From contig NZ_SODF01000004.1 of the NCBI RefSeq assembly GCF_004365875.1, forward strand, positions 1 through 64,000: 64,000 nucleotides of DNA, given 5' to 3'. This document shows positions 50,680-59,347 of the stretch, one piece after another; position 1 is the stretch's first letter, and every line of letters begins with the position of its first letter. A model generated the notes under the pieces. It was not told the origin of the DNA. It saw nothing but the letters and a program-made list of their open reading frames with translations, and made no database searches. The stretch comes from Kribbella kalugense. Lineage in GTDB: Bacteria; Actinomycetota; Actinomycetes; Propionibacteriales; Kribbellaceae. The position numbers were made by a program, and so were the translations under genes.

Positions 50680-50717
50680 CGAAGGCCGGTCTCTCTTACC
50701 TGGGAGACCGGCCTTCG
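50680..50717. terminator. Bidirectional terminator hairpin after the FKBP gene
   Basis: Arms 50680-50693 and 50704-50717 pair perfectly over 14 bp (core GAAGGCCGGTCTC), with one wobble and one more pair inside and a 6-base loop. The right arm encodes the last residues (A-E-G-R-S-P-R) of the opposing membrane protein, so the terminator overlaps that reading frame. It should serve both directions. Confidence 0.82.
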
Positions 50718-51160
50718 GCGTTGAACCAGCGGGCCGTGTCGCGGTGGAAGGTGAAGTACACCGCGCTGATCACCGCGGTGAGGTGCACGGTGCGGAGTAC
50801 GGCGATGGTGACGAAGCTGACCGACCAGTCGATCGTGGTGAAGTCGCCGTTGTCGATCAGCCAGCCGATCGGTTCGGTGACGAGCGAGACCACGCCGACT
50901 GTTCCGAGTACGCCGGCCAGCAGGTAGCGCGACCAGCGCACGCCGCGCCGGAAGTACCGGTCGATGATCACGAACAGCGCGCCGTAGATCACCGCGCGAA
51001 CTGCTATCTGCCCGGCGATCGCGGACGTCGAGGCGTCGTTCGCCAGCGCGAGCCCGACCTGGACCACGGTCTCCACGACCCCGGCGCCCACCGCCAGCAA
51101 CCACAACATCGTCGCCGACCGGGCAGTCAGCGGTGCTTCGACCCGACTAATCGTTCTCAT
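50696..51160 (-). CDS. Small DUF2127-size hypothetical membrane protein with four helices
   Basis: A 154-residue membrane protein with four hydrophobic segments ('MLWLLAVGAGVVETVVQVGL', 'IAVRAVIYGALFVIIDRYF', 'YLLAGVLGTVGVVSLVTEP', 'FVTIAVLRTVHLTAVISAVY'). I cannot assign a family with confidence. ATG 51160 is preferred to the upstream GTG because similarity to a normal N-terminus ('MRTISRVEAPLTARSATM') begins there. Its C-terminus is encoded by the terminator stem. Confidence 0.65.
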   Translation of the reverse strand: MRTISRVEAPLTARSATMLWLLAVGAGVVETVVQVGLALANDASTSAIAGQIAVRAVIYGALFVIIDRYFRRGVRWSRYLLAGVLGTVGVVSLVTEPIGWLIDNGDFTTIDWSVSFVTIAVLRTVHLTAVISAVYFTFHRDTARWFNAEGRSPR

Positions 51161-51191
51161 GCTTCCAGCGTGGCCGCGAAGAGCCGCTGGA

Positions 51192-52292
51192 TCAGGAGTA
51201 CTGCGTCCCCACTCCGGGTGGTGGTACATCCACCAGACCCGCCGCGTGCCGGCCCGCCGCGGCCGCAGCCTCGAAGTACGCGCGGTCCTCGTCCAGACCG
51301 CGCCCCATCGTCGACAGCTTGACCGGCGCTGCCCGCATCGCGTCGTACAACCCGTCCACGCCGACGCGCACCACCCGGTGCCGAGCCTTCAGCGGCTCGG
51401 CCGCATCGCGTACGGCGTCACCGAAGTCGCCCGGCAGATCCGGTACGACGACATCGGCCGGCTGGAGCGCCACCCGGCCGTACGCGGTCAGGCTGTGGTG
51501 CGAGATGCCGCGGTGGCGCGGTCGCGGGTCGGCCTCGGAGATCCGGAGCGACGCGACGGCCCGGCCGCCCAGGGTGCCGATCGCGTTGACCGCCTCACCT
51601 GACTGCACGCCAGAGAAGCCCCAGCGGGTTCCCGTACCCAGATTGCCCGGCCCTTGGGTAATGACGACCACCTCCGCCGCCAGGACCTGGACAGCCGTCA
51701 ACAACCCGGTGTGGACGGTTACTGCCTCGCGGTCCCCGCCGTACGCCTGGCCGACGGTCACTGTGCCGCCAAGCCAACCAGCGTCCCGCAGCGTCGCCAC
51801 ACTCCGCGAGAACGCCAGCGGCAAAGCACCGCCGTCCGTCATCACGTAAACGACCCGCGTGGTCGGCCGGGCCTCGTAAATGCCCGCCAGCACAGCCGGC
51901 AGTGCAGAGTGCAGATCCGCAACGACCACTGGCGTCCCGAACAGGTCGTCCGCGTCCCGTAGTACGTCGTGGTCGGGGGAGTCCTGCTCGTCCGCACCGA
52001 GCACCATCGCCTGCAGCGGGGTGTACCGGGCTTTCACCAGGTGCCCGCGCTCCGGTGGGTCCTCCGGCAGCCGGTCCGGTACGGCGATCACCAACGCGTA
52101 CCCACCTGTGCCCAGGCCGCGGTCCAGCGCGCCGACGTTGAGCAGCACGCGGTCGCCGACAACCGGCGTACCAACCAGGTCTGGGTAGGCCAGGGCGCGC
52201 ACAGTCTGCGCACCGACCGTCACACTCAGCTCAACCGCGCCGGCCCAGCTCCGCCCGACCTGCGCCACCACACCGTCCCGCCAGCGAATCAC
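51192..52292 (-). CDS. DUF3866 family protein
   Basis: A 366-residue protein of an actinobacterial family that usually sits beside pafB/pafC. It opens 'MIRWRDGVVAQVGRSWAGA' and has 'HLVKARYTPLQAMVLGADEQ' near 85, 'VVVADLHSALPAVLAGI' near 120 and 'VVVITQGPGNLGTGTRWGFSG' near 208. There are no membrane helices. The biochemical role is unknown. It is divergent from pafB with an 86-bp gap. Confidence 0.85.
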   Translation of the reverse strand: MIRWRDGVVAQVGRSWAGAVELSVTVGAQTVRALAYPDLVGTPVVGDRVLLNVGALDRGLGTGGYALVIAVPDRLPEDPPERGHLVKARYTPLQAMVLGADEQDSPDHDVLRDADDLFGTPVVVADLHSALPAVLAGIYEARPTTRVVYVMTDGGALPLAFSRSVATLRDAGWLGGTVTVGQAYGGDREAVTVHTGLLTAVQVLAAEVVVITQGPGNLGTGTRWGFSGVQSGEAVNAIGTLGGRAVASLRISEADPRPRHRGISHHSLTAYGRVALQPADVVVPDLPGDFGDAVRDAAEPLKARHRVVRVGVDGLYDAMRAAPVKLSTMGRGLDEDRAYFEAAAAAGRHAAGLVDVPPPGVGTQYS

Positions 52293-52378
52293 GCAGCGAC
52301 CTTAGCGCGTCGAACCCGTGTTCGAAGTTTCGGTGCGGTAAGGCGGGTTTTGACGCCCTGAGGCCGTAAGGTGGTCGG

Positions 52379-53332
52379 GTGTCGGCGCGGAAGAGTGAGC
52401 GACTGCTCAATGTGGTCATCTGCCTGCTGGTCGCGCGCACCTATGTGACGAAGGAACGCATCCGCGAGGTCGTCGAGGGGTACGCGGGCCAGACCGACGA
52501 CGCCTTCGAGAAGATGTTCGAGCGGGACAAGGACGAGCTGCGCGACCTCGGCATCCCGATCGAGATGGGCACGATCGACAAGTTCTTCTCCGACGAGGTC
52601 GGGTACCGGATCCGCCGGGACGTCTTCGAGCTGCCCGAAGTACACCTGGAGCCGGACGAAGCTGCCGTGCTCGGCGTCGCCGCCCGGGTCTGGCAGCACG
52701 CGGGTCTGTCCGAGGCGACCACGTCGGCGGTGCTGAAGCTGAAGGCGGCCGGGATCCAGACCGACCAGTCCGCACTAAGCGCGATCGAGCCGCACGTCGG
52801 GGCGTCGGAGCCGGCCTTCGACCCACTCTGGTCGGCTGTGGTAGCGCGGCAGGCGGTCCGGTTCCAGCACGTCCGCAGTGGCGCGTCGGAGCCGACCAAC
52901 CGGACACTCGAGCCGTGGGGCATCGTCTCCTGGCACGGCCGTTGGTACGTCGTCGGCCGGGACAGGGACCGTCAGGCAACCAGGATGTTCCGGATGTCGC
53001 GGATCGGTGGCGACGTACGGACGATCGGGGAACCGGCCGCGTTCACGGTGCCGGTCGGGACGGACCTTCGGTCGCTCGTGACCGAGCTGGCGCCGCCGCG
53101 GCCGACGTCCGAGGCGAAGGTGCGGGCGCGGACCGGGTCGTGTGTCAGCCTGCGTCGGCGGGCGAACGCGATCGAGCCCTACGAGGACGGCTGGGACCTG
53201 TTGCACGTCCCGTACGCCGACTCGTCGGTGCTTGCCGAGGAGATCGCTTCGTACGGCCCGGATGCCGTGGTCGAAGGTCCAGGGGACGTGCTGGACGGAG
53301 TGCTCTGGCGGTTGCGAACGGTGGCCGGATGA
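52379..53332 (+). CDS. pafB: WYL-domain transcriptional regulator PafB
   Basis: PafB and PafC together activate the RecA-independent DNA-damage response of mycobacteria. The 317-residue protein has an N-terminal winged helix ('ERLLNVVICLLVARTYVTKE'), then the WYL domain with 'LEPWGIVSWHGRWYVVGRD' near 180 (the W-Y motif is W-Y-V) and a WCX C-terminal extension. GTG 52379 is used. It overlaps pafC by ATGA. pafA itself lies 4 kb upstream, separated by an acetyltransferase, an FKBP and two opposite-strand genes. Confidence 0.93.
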   Translation: MSARKSERLLNVVICLLVARTYVTKERIREVVEGYAGQTDDAFEKMFERDKDELRDLGIPIEMGTIDKFFSDEVGYRIRRDVFELPEVHLEPDEAAVLGVAARVWQHAGLSEATTSAVLKLKAAGIQTDQSALSAIEPHVGASEPAFDPLWSAVVARQAVRFQHVRSGASEPTNRTLEPWGIVSWHGRWYVVGRDRDRQATRMFRMSRIGGDVRTIGEPAAFTVPVGTDLRSLVTELAPPRPTSEAKVRARTGSCVSLRRRANAIEPYEDGWDLLHVPYADSSVLAEEIASYGPDAVVEGPGDVLDGVLWRLRTVAG

Positions 53333-54300
53333 GTAACGCGCGTGATCAGGTGCAGCGGCTGCTCGCCCTGGTGCCGTACCTGCGGGAGAACGACGGTGCG
53401 CGGGTCGACGATGTGGCCAAGGAGTTCGGCGTACGGCCGAAGCAGATCATCGCGGACCTGAAGGTGCTGTGGTTCTGCGGGCTGCCCGGTGCGCAGATGG
53501 GCGATCTGATCGAGATCGACATCGAGGCGGCCGAGGGCGACGGCGTCATCCACATCAACAACGCGGACTACCTGGCGCGACCGCTGCGGCTGGCGGCTGC
53601 CGAAGCGCTGGCACTGCTGACCGCGCTGCGCACGCTGCGCGAAGTGACGGGCGGTCAGGACCGGGACGCGGTCGACCGGGCGATCGCCAAGCTGGAGCAG
53701 GCAGCGGGGGAGGCCGCGGCGGCGAGCGAGGGTGCTGCCGCACACGTCCACGTAGAGCCGGCCGCACCGGAGATCGCCGAGACCGTCAACCGCGGTCTGG
53801 CCACGAAGCGGCGGCTCCACCTGACGTACGACGTACCGTCGCGCGACGAGACCACCGAGCGCGACGTGGACCCGATGCGGCTGGTCGTGTCCGACGGCCG
53901 CAGCTACCTCGAGGCCTGGTGCCGCCTGGCCGAGGACGTCCGCCTCTTCCGCCTGGACCGCATCGCCGCCGTCAAACTCCTGGAACTGCCCAGCGAGCCC
54001 CCGCCCGAGGCCACGCCGCGAGACCTGTCGAACGGCATGTTCCAGCCCTCCGAGCGAGACCTCCTGGCCACCCTGAGGCTCGCCCCGCCAGCCCGCTGGG
54101 TAGCCGAGTACTACCCCAACGAGTCCGTCGAAGAAGGCCCCGAGGGCTCCCTGATCGTCAAGCTCCGCGTCGCCGACACCTCCTGGCTCCAACGCCTGGT
54201 CCTCCGCCTAGGCGGCGCCGCCACAGTCCTCGATCCCCCCAACCTCACCACCCAAATCGCTGCCACAGCGCGCGAAGCACTGTCGGCGTACGACGTTTAG
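53329..54300 (+). CDS. pafC: WYL-domain transcriptional regulator PafC
   Basis: Partner of PafB. The 323-residue protein opens 'DQVQRLLALVPYLRENDG', followed by the helix-turn-helix 'RVDDVAKEFGVRPKQIIADL'. The WYL domain is near 165-230 ('MRLVVSDGRSYLEAWCRLA' carries the Y-L-E-A-W-C motif) and the WCX domain follows. The ATG overlaps the pafB stop. Its stop overlaps the stop of the winged-helix gene on the other strand by three bases. Confidence 0.93.
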   Translation: MSNARDQVQRLLALVPYLRENDGARVDDVAKEFGVRPKQIIADLKVLWFCGLPGAQMGDLIEIDIEAAEGDGVIHINNADYLARPLRLAAAEALALLTALRTLREVTGGQDRDAVDRAIAKLEQAAGEAAAASEGAAAHVHVEPAAPEIAETVNRGLATKRRLHLTYDVPSRDETTERDVDPMRLVVSDGRSYLEAWCRLAEDVRLFRLDRIAAVKLLELPSEPPPEATPRDLSNGMFQPSERDLLATLRLAPPARWVAEYYPNESVEEGPEGSLIVKLRVADTSWLQRLVLRLGGAATVLDPPNLTTQIAATAREALSAYDV

Positions 54301-55487
54301 CCCTGGCTGAGCTGCTTCTCCAAGGGGGAGCGGAAGCGGGGGGTGACGCGGACGCCGGCTAGCCAGGTGGTCCAGCGGGCTGCTTCGGAGTCGACCAGGG
54401 CTGTGGTGTCGCTGCCTACGTCTTCGAGGAGTTGGTAGCGAACCTCGCCGGACTCGGGTTGGCCCCAGCCGCCGATGATGCGGCCGTCCGCCCAGATAGT
54501 TGGGCCGATGTTGCCGGTGTTGTCGAAGACCTTGGACTTGTGCGGACCGAGGAACCAGTCGCGTTCCTTCCAGCCCATCGGCGTCGGGTCGAGGCCGGGC
54601 AGGAACGCGACCCACGGCTCGACAGGGACTTCGGGTGCTTCGTCGCCAGGCAGTACGTAGCCCACCTGTCCGTCCAGGTCGACCGCGACCGCTTCGACTG
54701 CCGCCAGCGCCTTCTTCGTCTGGCCAGCCGTCCACCCGGCCCACCACTGCAGGTCAGCCGCCGTACCCGGACCGAACGACGACAACCAGGCCCGCGCGAG
54801 CGTTACCCGCGCCTCGTCCGCCACCGGCCTGTCACCGAGCCCACCGGGCAGCCAGTCCACCGAAGGCGACCATTGGTGCTGGCCGCTCAACCACGTGCCG
54901 AGCGGCCGCCCGCGCACAATCCGTCCCTCAGCGGACAGCTGGAACAGCACGCGGCTCGTTACGTAAGGCTGAGCGGCGTACGTCTTCCCGACCGCCATAC
55001 TCAGCCGCGTCCGTAGTCGTGGCTCGTCAGCGGACAGCTCCTGCGCCGTCGCCGAGCCCCGCAACGCCAGCGCGGTCGCCGTCGACTCCTCGACCGCCGC
55101 CAGCCACTGCCCGCACGCCTCCGCGTCCTCCGCGACCCCGGCCTCGGTCAGGTGCTTGACCAACAGCCTCCGCTGCTTCACCGCAATGTCATCCGTACAC
55201 GCAGCCTGCACAACCGGCGCAAACGGCGTGGGTACGACGAAAACCGTCCGCCGCATGCCCAGCATCCGGATCAAAGAACGATCGTCGTACAGAGCACGCT
55301 CTGTGCCCGCAACGTCACTCCCTGGTACCCTCGCGGCAACACTCAGGTGGACCGTGGCCGGATCGGTGGCGTGCAGCGCGACCATCGACGCGGCCGCTTC
55401 GACCGGGTCGGCCGCCTGGCAGCCGGTCCCGAGCCGATGCCGCCGCCCGAGCCGTGCCCGCCGCTCCTCGACCCCGATCCGCACCAT
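54297..55487 (-). CDS. Winged helix DNA-binding domain protein (AlkX/AlkZ-like, HTH_42)
   Basis: A 396-residue protein of the HTH_42 family that includes the AlkZ/YcaQ-type DNA glycosylases for bulky and cross-linked bases. 'AAASMVALHATDPATVHLS' near residue 28, 'RMLGMRRTVFVVP' near 72 and 'AADLQWWAGWTAGQTKKA' near 240 match the family. Whether it has glycosylase activity cannot be decided; the catalytic Gln-x-Gln pair is not clear to me. ATG 55487 follows a G-rich site; the frame runs open to 55808 but the extra sequence is unlike the family. It sits beside the DNA-damage regulators pafBC. Confidence 0.82.
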   Translation of the reverse strand: MVRIGVEERRARLGRRHRLGTGCQAADPVEAAASMVALHATDPATVHLSVAARVPGSDVAGTERALYDDRSLIRMLGMRRTVFVVPTPFAPVVQAACTDDIAVKQRRLLVKHLTEAGVAEDAEACGQWLAAVEESTATALALRGSATAQELSADEPRLRTRLSMAVGKTYAAQPYVTSRVLFQLSAEGRIVRGRPLGTWLSGQHQWSPSVDWLPGGLGDRPVADEARVTLARAWLSSFGPGTAADLQWWAGWTAGQTKKALAAVEAVAVDLDGQVGYVLPGDEAPEVPVEPWVAFLPGLDPTPMGWKERDWFLGPHKSKVFDNTGNIGPTIWADGRIIGGWGQPESGEVRYQLLEDVGSDTTALVDSEAARWTTWLAGVRVTPRFRSPLEKQLSQG

Positions 55488-55628
55488 CCCTGACCCCAAT
55501 CCGTTAGCGTCCCCGCGCTGCACCGCGCCTGCGGGACACTCGGTTTTACCATCACGTTCCGGCAGCGTTGTCCATCGAGACGCACCGCAGGCGTGGGTCA
55601 TAGCCGGGAAGCGGTTAGGCTCCTGGGT

Positions 55629-55820
55629 ATGTACTGGTTCCTGCTCTTCCTCGCGGTGGTGGCGGTGTGGCTGCTCGTCCTCGCCCTGCTCGCGAAGAAG
55701 TTGTGGGGCCAGGGCAAGGCACTGACGCGTGAGTTGGTCGCCGCCCAGTCCAAGCTGGACGCAGCGCAGTCCCAGGCCGGGTCCGGACAGGCCCGTGAGG
55801 ATGCGCACGCTCCGGCGTAG
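55629..55820 (+). CDS. Small single-pass membrane protein
   Basis: A 63-residue protein: one N-terminal membrane helix ('YWFLLFLAVVAVWLLVLALL') and a short helical, Gln/Ala-rich tail ending in disordered residues. ATG 55629 is used. It is transcribed in the same direction as tatA, 73 bp before it. Similar small proteins occur upstream of tatA in related actinobacteria from memory, but I know no function. Confidence 0.65.
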   Translation: MYWFLLFLAVVAVWLLVLALLAKKLWGQGKALTRELVAAQSKLDAAQSQAGSGQAREDAHAPA

Positions 55821-55893
55821 TATTCGGCCACGAACTCAGACTCGAGCCCCGAGTTGATGTTGGCAGTGTTTGATGTTGGAAAGGGAGATCGAC

Positions 55894-56181
55894 ATGGCAG
55901 CACCGCTCCTCGGTATGCCCCAAGGCGCAGAGTGGCTCGTCATCCTCGCGATCGTCGTGCTGCTGTTCGGATCGGCCAAGCTGCCGGCGCTGGTGAAGCA
56001 GCTCGGCAAGTCGAAGAAGATCTGGGAAGAAGAGGTCGGCCCGAAGAAGAAGGACGGCGAGCTGTCCCAGGAGGCCTCGCAGCCCCCGGCACAGCAGCCG
56101 GCCCCGCAGGCCGCCCAGCCGAACCAGGTGAACGGCCAGGCGCCGGGCGACGGCCTGCCGCCGACGCACACGGCCAACTGA
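55894..56181 (+). CDS. tatA: Sec-independent protein translocase subunit TatA
   Basis: Pore-forming subunit of the twin-arginine translocase. The 95-residue protein has the membrane helix 'WLVILAIVVLLFGSAKLP' with the conserved F-G hinge, then the amphipathic helix 'ALVKQLGKSKKIWEEEV' and a Pro/Gln-rich tail. The ATG at 55894 has GGGAG six bases upstream. tatC follows after 22 bases, the usual actinobacterial pair after pafBC. Confidence 0.94.
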   Translation: MAAPLLGMPQGAEWLVILAIVVLLFGSAKLPALVKQLGKSKKIWEEEVGPKKKDGELSQEASQPPAQQPAPQAAQPNQVNGQAPGDGLPPTHTAN

Positions 56182-56203
56182 GCCGAACCGCCGACCTGTG
56201 TCG

Positions 56204-57022
56204 ATGGTGAAGTTCGGGCGACGGAAGGACAAAGAGGACCGCCGCCCGAAAGACCCCGAGGGTCGGATGACCCTGCGTGAGCACATTGTCGAGCTCCGTA
56301 ACCGGTTGCTCATCGCCGTGCTCGCGATCGTGGTGTGCACTGTGCTCGGCTGGATCTTGTACAACGACGCGTTCAAGTTCCTCACCCAGCCGTTCCACAC
56401 CAGTGTCGGTGACCTGGCCCGGCAGCAGGGCAAGGAGCCGATCCTGACCTTCCCGGGTGTCGGTGACGCGCTCACCTTCCGGATCAAGATCTCCGCGCTC
56501 TTCGGCCTGGTGCTGGCCAGCCCGGTCTGGCTCTACCAGCTCTGGGCCTTCGTCGCGCCGGGTCTGCACCGCAACGAGCGGAAGTGGGCGTACATCTTCT
56601 CCGCGATCGCGGCCCCGCTGTTCGCCACCGGTATGGCGGTGGCGTACTGGACGCTGCCGAAGGGCATCGCGATCCTGATCAGCTTCACCCCGCTCGACAT
56701 CCAGAACCTGATCGAACTGCCGACGTACCTGGACTTCGTGATCCGCACGATGCTGGTGTTCGGCATCGCGTTCCTGATCCCGCTGGTCGTCGTCCTGCTG
56801 AACATGGTCGGCGTCGTGCCGGCCAAAGCCCTGGCCAAGTTCCGGCCGTACATCATCTTGGTGATCTTCGTGTTCGCCGCGGTCGCGACGCCGTCCGGTG
56901 ATCCGTTCACGATGTGCCTGCTCGCGATCCCGATGTGCCTGCTGTTCTTCGCCGCCGAAGTGATCGCGCGGATCAACGACAAGCGTCGTTCGCGGAACAA
57001 CGAAGAGCTGCTGGCGGACTGA
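56204..57022 (+). CDS. tatC: Sec-independent protein translocase subunit TatC
   Basis: Receptor subunit that binds the twin-arginine signal. The 272-residue protein has six membrane helices. 'LREHIVELRNRLL' near residue 25 is the conserved H-x-x-E-L-R-x-R motif and 'LWAFVAPGLHRNERKW' near 118 carries the conserved Phe and Glu of the first periplasmic and cytoplasmic loops. A GTG at 56198 is an equally possible start. A basic tail ends 'DKRRSRNNEELLAD'. Probable local clients are the chitosanase and the serine hydrolase at the window end. Confidence 0.94.
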   Translation: MVKFGRRKDKEDRRPKDPEGRMTLREHIVELRNRLLIAVLAIVVCTVLGWILYNDAFKFLTQPFHTSVGDLARQQGKEPILTFPGVGDALTFRIKISALFGLVLASPVWLYQLWAFVAPGLHRNERKWAYIFSAIAAPLFATGMAVAYWTLPKGIAILISFTPLDIQNLIELPTYLDFVIRTMLVFGIAFLIPLVVVLLNMVGVVPAKALAKFRPYIILVIFVFAAVATPSGDPFTMCLLAIPMCLLFFAAEVIARINDKRRSRNNEELLAD

Positions 57023-57025
57023 GTT

Positions 57026-57898
57026 TTGAGTAGACGCATCGCGCTGGTGGTGAATCCGACCTCCGGCCGGGGCCTTGGTGCCCGGATCGCGCCGGCGGTC
57101 CGCCAACGGCTGACCGACGCCGGGCTGACCGTCGACGTGTACGAGACAACCTGCGCCGAGGACGTCGGGCGGATCTCGACCGAGGTGGTCGCGTCCGGTG
57201 CGGACGCGGTCACGCTGATCGGCGGCGACGGCACGATCCACCTCGGCGCCCAGGCGCTGGCGAACTCCGGGATGCCGTTCGGCGTGATCCCGGCCGGCAC
57301 CGGTAACGACTTCGCCCGCGGTCTCGGCGTACCGCTGAAGGACCCGGCCGCCGCAGCCGACCTCGTCATTGCCGGCCGGACCCGCACGATCGACCTCGCC
57401 ACCGCGAAGGACGAGTTCATCACCACGGTCGTGGCCGGTGGCTTCGACTCGCTCGTCAACAAGCGCGCCAACGCGATGACCTGGCCGAAGGGCAACGCCC
57501 GCTACACGGTCGCGACCCTGGCCGAGCTGCGCACCTTCCAGCCACTGGAGTACGTCGTGACCGTCGACGGCGACCAGATCGAGACCAGCGCCATGCTGGT
57601 CGCGGTCGGCACCGGCCCGATGTACGGCGGGGGACTGCAGATCTGCGCCGGCGCCGAGCTCGACGACGGGCTGCTGGACGTGACGATCATCCAGCCGGTG
57701 TCCCGGCTGACCCTGCTGCAGATGTTCCCGAAGCTCGCCAAGGGCACCCACGTGGGTCACCCGGCGGTGCGGACGCTGCGCGGCCGCTCGGTCCGGATCG
57801 AGTCGCCCGGCATCACGGCGTACGCCGATGGTGAGCCGCTCGGACTGCTCCCGGTCGACATCGGCATCGCGCCCGGTGCGCTGACCGTCTTCGGCTGA
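57026..57898 (+). CDS. Diacylglycerol kinase family lipid kinase
   Basis: A 290-residue lipid kinase of the DgkB/YegS type. 'ALVVNPTSGRGLGARIAP' at the start, the nucleotide loop 'TLIGGDGTIHLGAQAL' near residue 71, 'VIPAGTGNDFARGLGVP' near 92 and 'VAGGFDSLVNKRAN' near 137 are family motifs. TTG 57026 lies three bases after the tatC stop, so they are one transcript. Substrate may be diacylglycerol or another lipid. Confidence 0.92.
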   Translation: MSRRIALVVNPTSGRGLGARIAPAVRQRLTDAGLTVDVYETTCAEDVGRISTEVVASGADAVTLIGGDGTIHLGAQALANSGMPFGVIPAGTGNDFARGLGVPLKDPAAAADLVIAGRTRTIDLATAKDEFITTVVAGGFDSLVNKRANAMTWPKGNARYTVATLAELRTFQPLEYVVTVDGDQIETSAMLVAVGTGPMYGGGLQICAGAELDDGLLDVTIIQPVSRLTLLQMFPKLAKGTHVGHPAVRTLRGRSVRIESPGITAYADGEPLGLLPVDIGIAPGALTVFG

Positions 57899-57944
57899 GA
57901 AACATTAACGTCCGAGCTATTCTCTTTTCCGCTCTCCCTCTGAT

Positions 57945-57972
57945 AGGAAAGCTTCCTAACAGTTAGTTTCCT
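57945..57972. promoter_or_regulatory. Candidate operator upstream of the chitosanase gene
   Basis: AGGAAAGCTTCCT at 57945-57957 is an almost symmetric site centred on AAGCTT, and CTAACAGTTAG at 57956-57966 is a second palindrome overlapping it. Similar GGAAAGCTTTCC-type sites control chitosanase genes in Streptomyces through the ROK-family regulator CsnR. The match is by resemblance only. It lies about 25-50 bp before the start codon and would overlap a promoter. Confidence 0.5.
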
Positions 57973-57993
57973 CGGACGCCCCTCGGAGGAGTC

Positions 57994-58818
57994 ATGGAGA
58001 ATCGCCCCACCCGCCGGACCGCACTGCTGCTCGGACTGTCGCTCGCAGCCGTCCCGACCGGCATCGCCGTTTCCCGCTACGCCCCGCACGCCGACGCCGC
58101 CGTCCAGGCGACCGGTCTGGACGATCCCGCGAAGAAGGAGATCGCGATGGAGATCGTCTGCAGCGCGGAGAACTCGTCGCTGGACTGGAAGGCGCAGTAC
58201 AAGTACATCGAGGACATCGACGACGGTCGTGGCTACACAGCCGGCATCATCGGGTTCTGCTCCGGCACCGGCGACATGCTCGAGCTGGTCGAGCTGTACG
58301 CCGACCGCAAGCCGGGCAACGTGCTGCAGAAGTACCTGCCGGCGCTGCGCGACGTGAACGGCAGCGACTCGCACGACGGCCTCGACCCGAACTACACCAA
58401 GGACTGGAAGACCGCCGCCAAGGACACCGTCTTCCAGGGTTGCCAGAACGACGAGCGCGACCGCGTCTACTTCAACCCGGCGGTGGCCCAGGGCAAGTCC
58501 GACGGCATCGGCACGCTGGGCCAGTTCTGCTACTACGACGCGATCGTCATGCACGGCCCCGGCAACGACTCCACCAGCTTCGGCGGGATCCGCAAGCGGG
58601 CCCTGACCCACGCCAAGCCGCCGGCGCAGGGCGGCAACGAGACCACCTACCTGAACGCCTTCCTCGACGCCCGGGTCTGGGCGATGAAGCAGGAGGAGGC
58701 GCACAGCGACACCAGCCGCGTCGACACCGCGCAGCGGGTCTTCGTCCGCAACGGCAACCTCAACCTGAACACACCGCTGGACTGGAAGGTGTACGGCGAC
58801 CCGTACCACATCAGCTAG
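57994..58818 (+). CDS. csn: Secreted chitosanase, GH46 family
   Basis: Endo-cleaves chitosan by inversion. The 274-residue precursor has a signal with a twin-arginine pair ('NRPTRRTALLLGLSLAA'), so it is a plausible Tat substrate; cleavage is near ADA at about 35. In the mature enzyme the proton donor Glu is in 'CSAENSSLDW' near residue 59 and the base Asp in 'DIDDGRGYTAGIIGF' near 76, spaced as in GH46. 'FCSGTGDMLELVELY' follows. GGAGGAG precedes the ATG. A perfect terminator follows the stop. Confidence 0.93.
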   Translation: MENRPTRRTALLLGLSLAAVPTGIAVSRYAPHADAAVQATGLDDPAKKEIAMEIVCSAENSSLDWKAQYKYIEDIDDGRGYTAGIIGFCSGTGDMLELVELYADRKPGNVLQKYLPALRDVNGSDSHDGLDPNYTKDWKTAAKDTVFQGCQNDERDRVYFNPAVAQGKSDGIGTLGQFCYYDAIVMHGPGNDSTSFGGIRKRALTHAKPPAQGGNETTYLNAFLDARVWAMKQEEAHSDTSRVDTAQRVFVRNGNLNLNTPLDWKVYGDPYHIS

Positions 58819-58830
58819 TCAGCACCGGAC

Positions 58831-58878
58831 ACGCAGCCGGGCTCTCTCGGACCACCAGGAAAGAGAGCCCGGCTGCGT
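58831..58878. terminator. Bidirectional terminator hairpin between the chitosanase and MarR genes
   Basis: Perfect 17-bp arms at 58831-58847 and 58862-58878 (starting ACGCAGCCGGG) around a 14-base loop. It lies 12 bases after the chitosanase stop; its right edge touches the stop codon of the MarR gene on the other strand. Both transcripts converge on it. Confidence 0.88.
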
Positions 58879-59342
58879 CATGTCTTGAACACCTCGCGGC
58901 GGTCAGTGCGCGAGTCGGACTCCGCGCGCTGTCTGAGCATCGACAGGCTCGTGGCTAGTTGGTCGAGGACTTCGGTTGGGAGGATCGATCCGACCCAGGT
59001 GTTCAGCTCAGCCTCGACGGTCGGCTTGGCCGCGGTCAACGCGTGCTCGCCGTCCGGAGTGAGTGCGACCAGCGACGAGCGGCGGTCGTCGGGGTTTGCG
59101 GTACGGCGTACTCGGCCGGCGGACTCGAGTCGGTCGACGGCCTTGCTGGTCGCGCCGACGGTGATCGCCATCGCCCGGGCCAGGTCGAAGACCCGGGTGG
59201 TGCCGTGCGCCTCGATGAACCTCAGAAACTCGAACTGACCGAGCGGGAGCTCGTGCTCCGCCTTCAGCCGGGCGTCGAGAACGTTGTAGAGCCGGGTTTC
59301 CAACCGGACCAGGTCCGTGAACAATGCTGTGAGATCAGTCAC
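58878..59342 (-). CDS. MarR family transcriptional regulator
   Basis: A 154-residue winged-helix regulator. The core has 'LPLGQFEFLRFIEAHG' near residue 34, the recognition helix region 'ITVGATSKAVDRLESAGRV' near 60 and the wing 'RTANPDDRRSSLVALTPDG' near 80. GTG 59342 is chosen because the longer frame (to 59411) would include both operator copies as coding sequence and adds no family-like residues. It is divergent from the esterase gene with 71 bp between, which contains the twin palindromes, so it probably represses itself and the esterase. Confidence 0.88.
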   Translation of the reverse strand: MTDLTALFTDLVRLETRLYNVLDARLKAEHELPLGQFEFLRFIEAHGTTRVFDLARAMAITVGATSKAVDRLESAGRVRRTANPDDRRSSLVALTPDGEHALTAAKPTVEAELNTWVGSILPTEVLDQLATSLSMLRQRAESDSRTDRREVFKT

Positions 59343-59347
59343 GGAAT

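Noticed and set aside
55940..57760. 606-codon minus-strand open frame opposite tatA, tatC and the lipid kinase
   Set aside because: Antisense to well-identified genes; its His/Arg/Asp/Gln-rich composition is typical of shadow frames in high-GC DNA.
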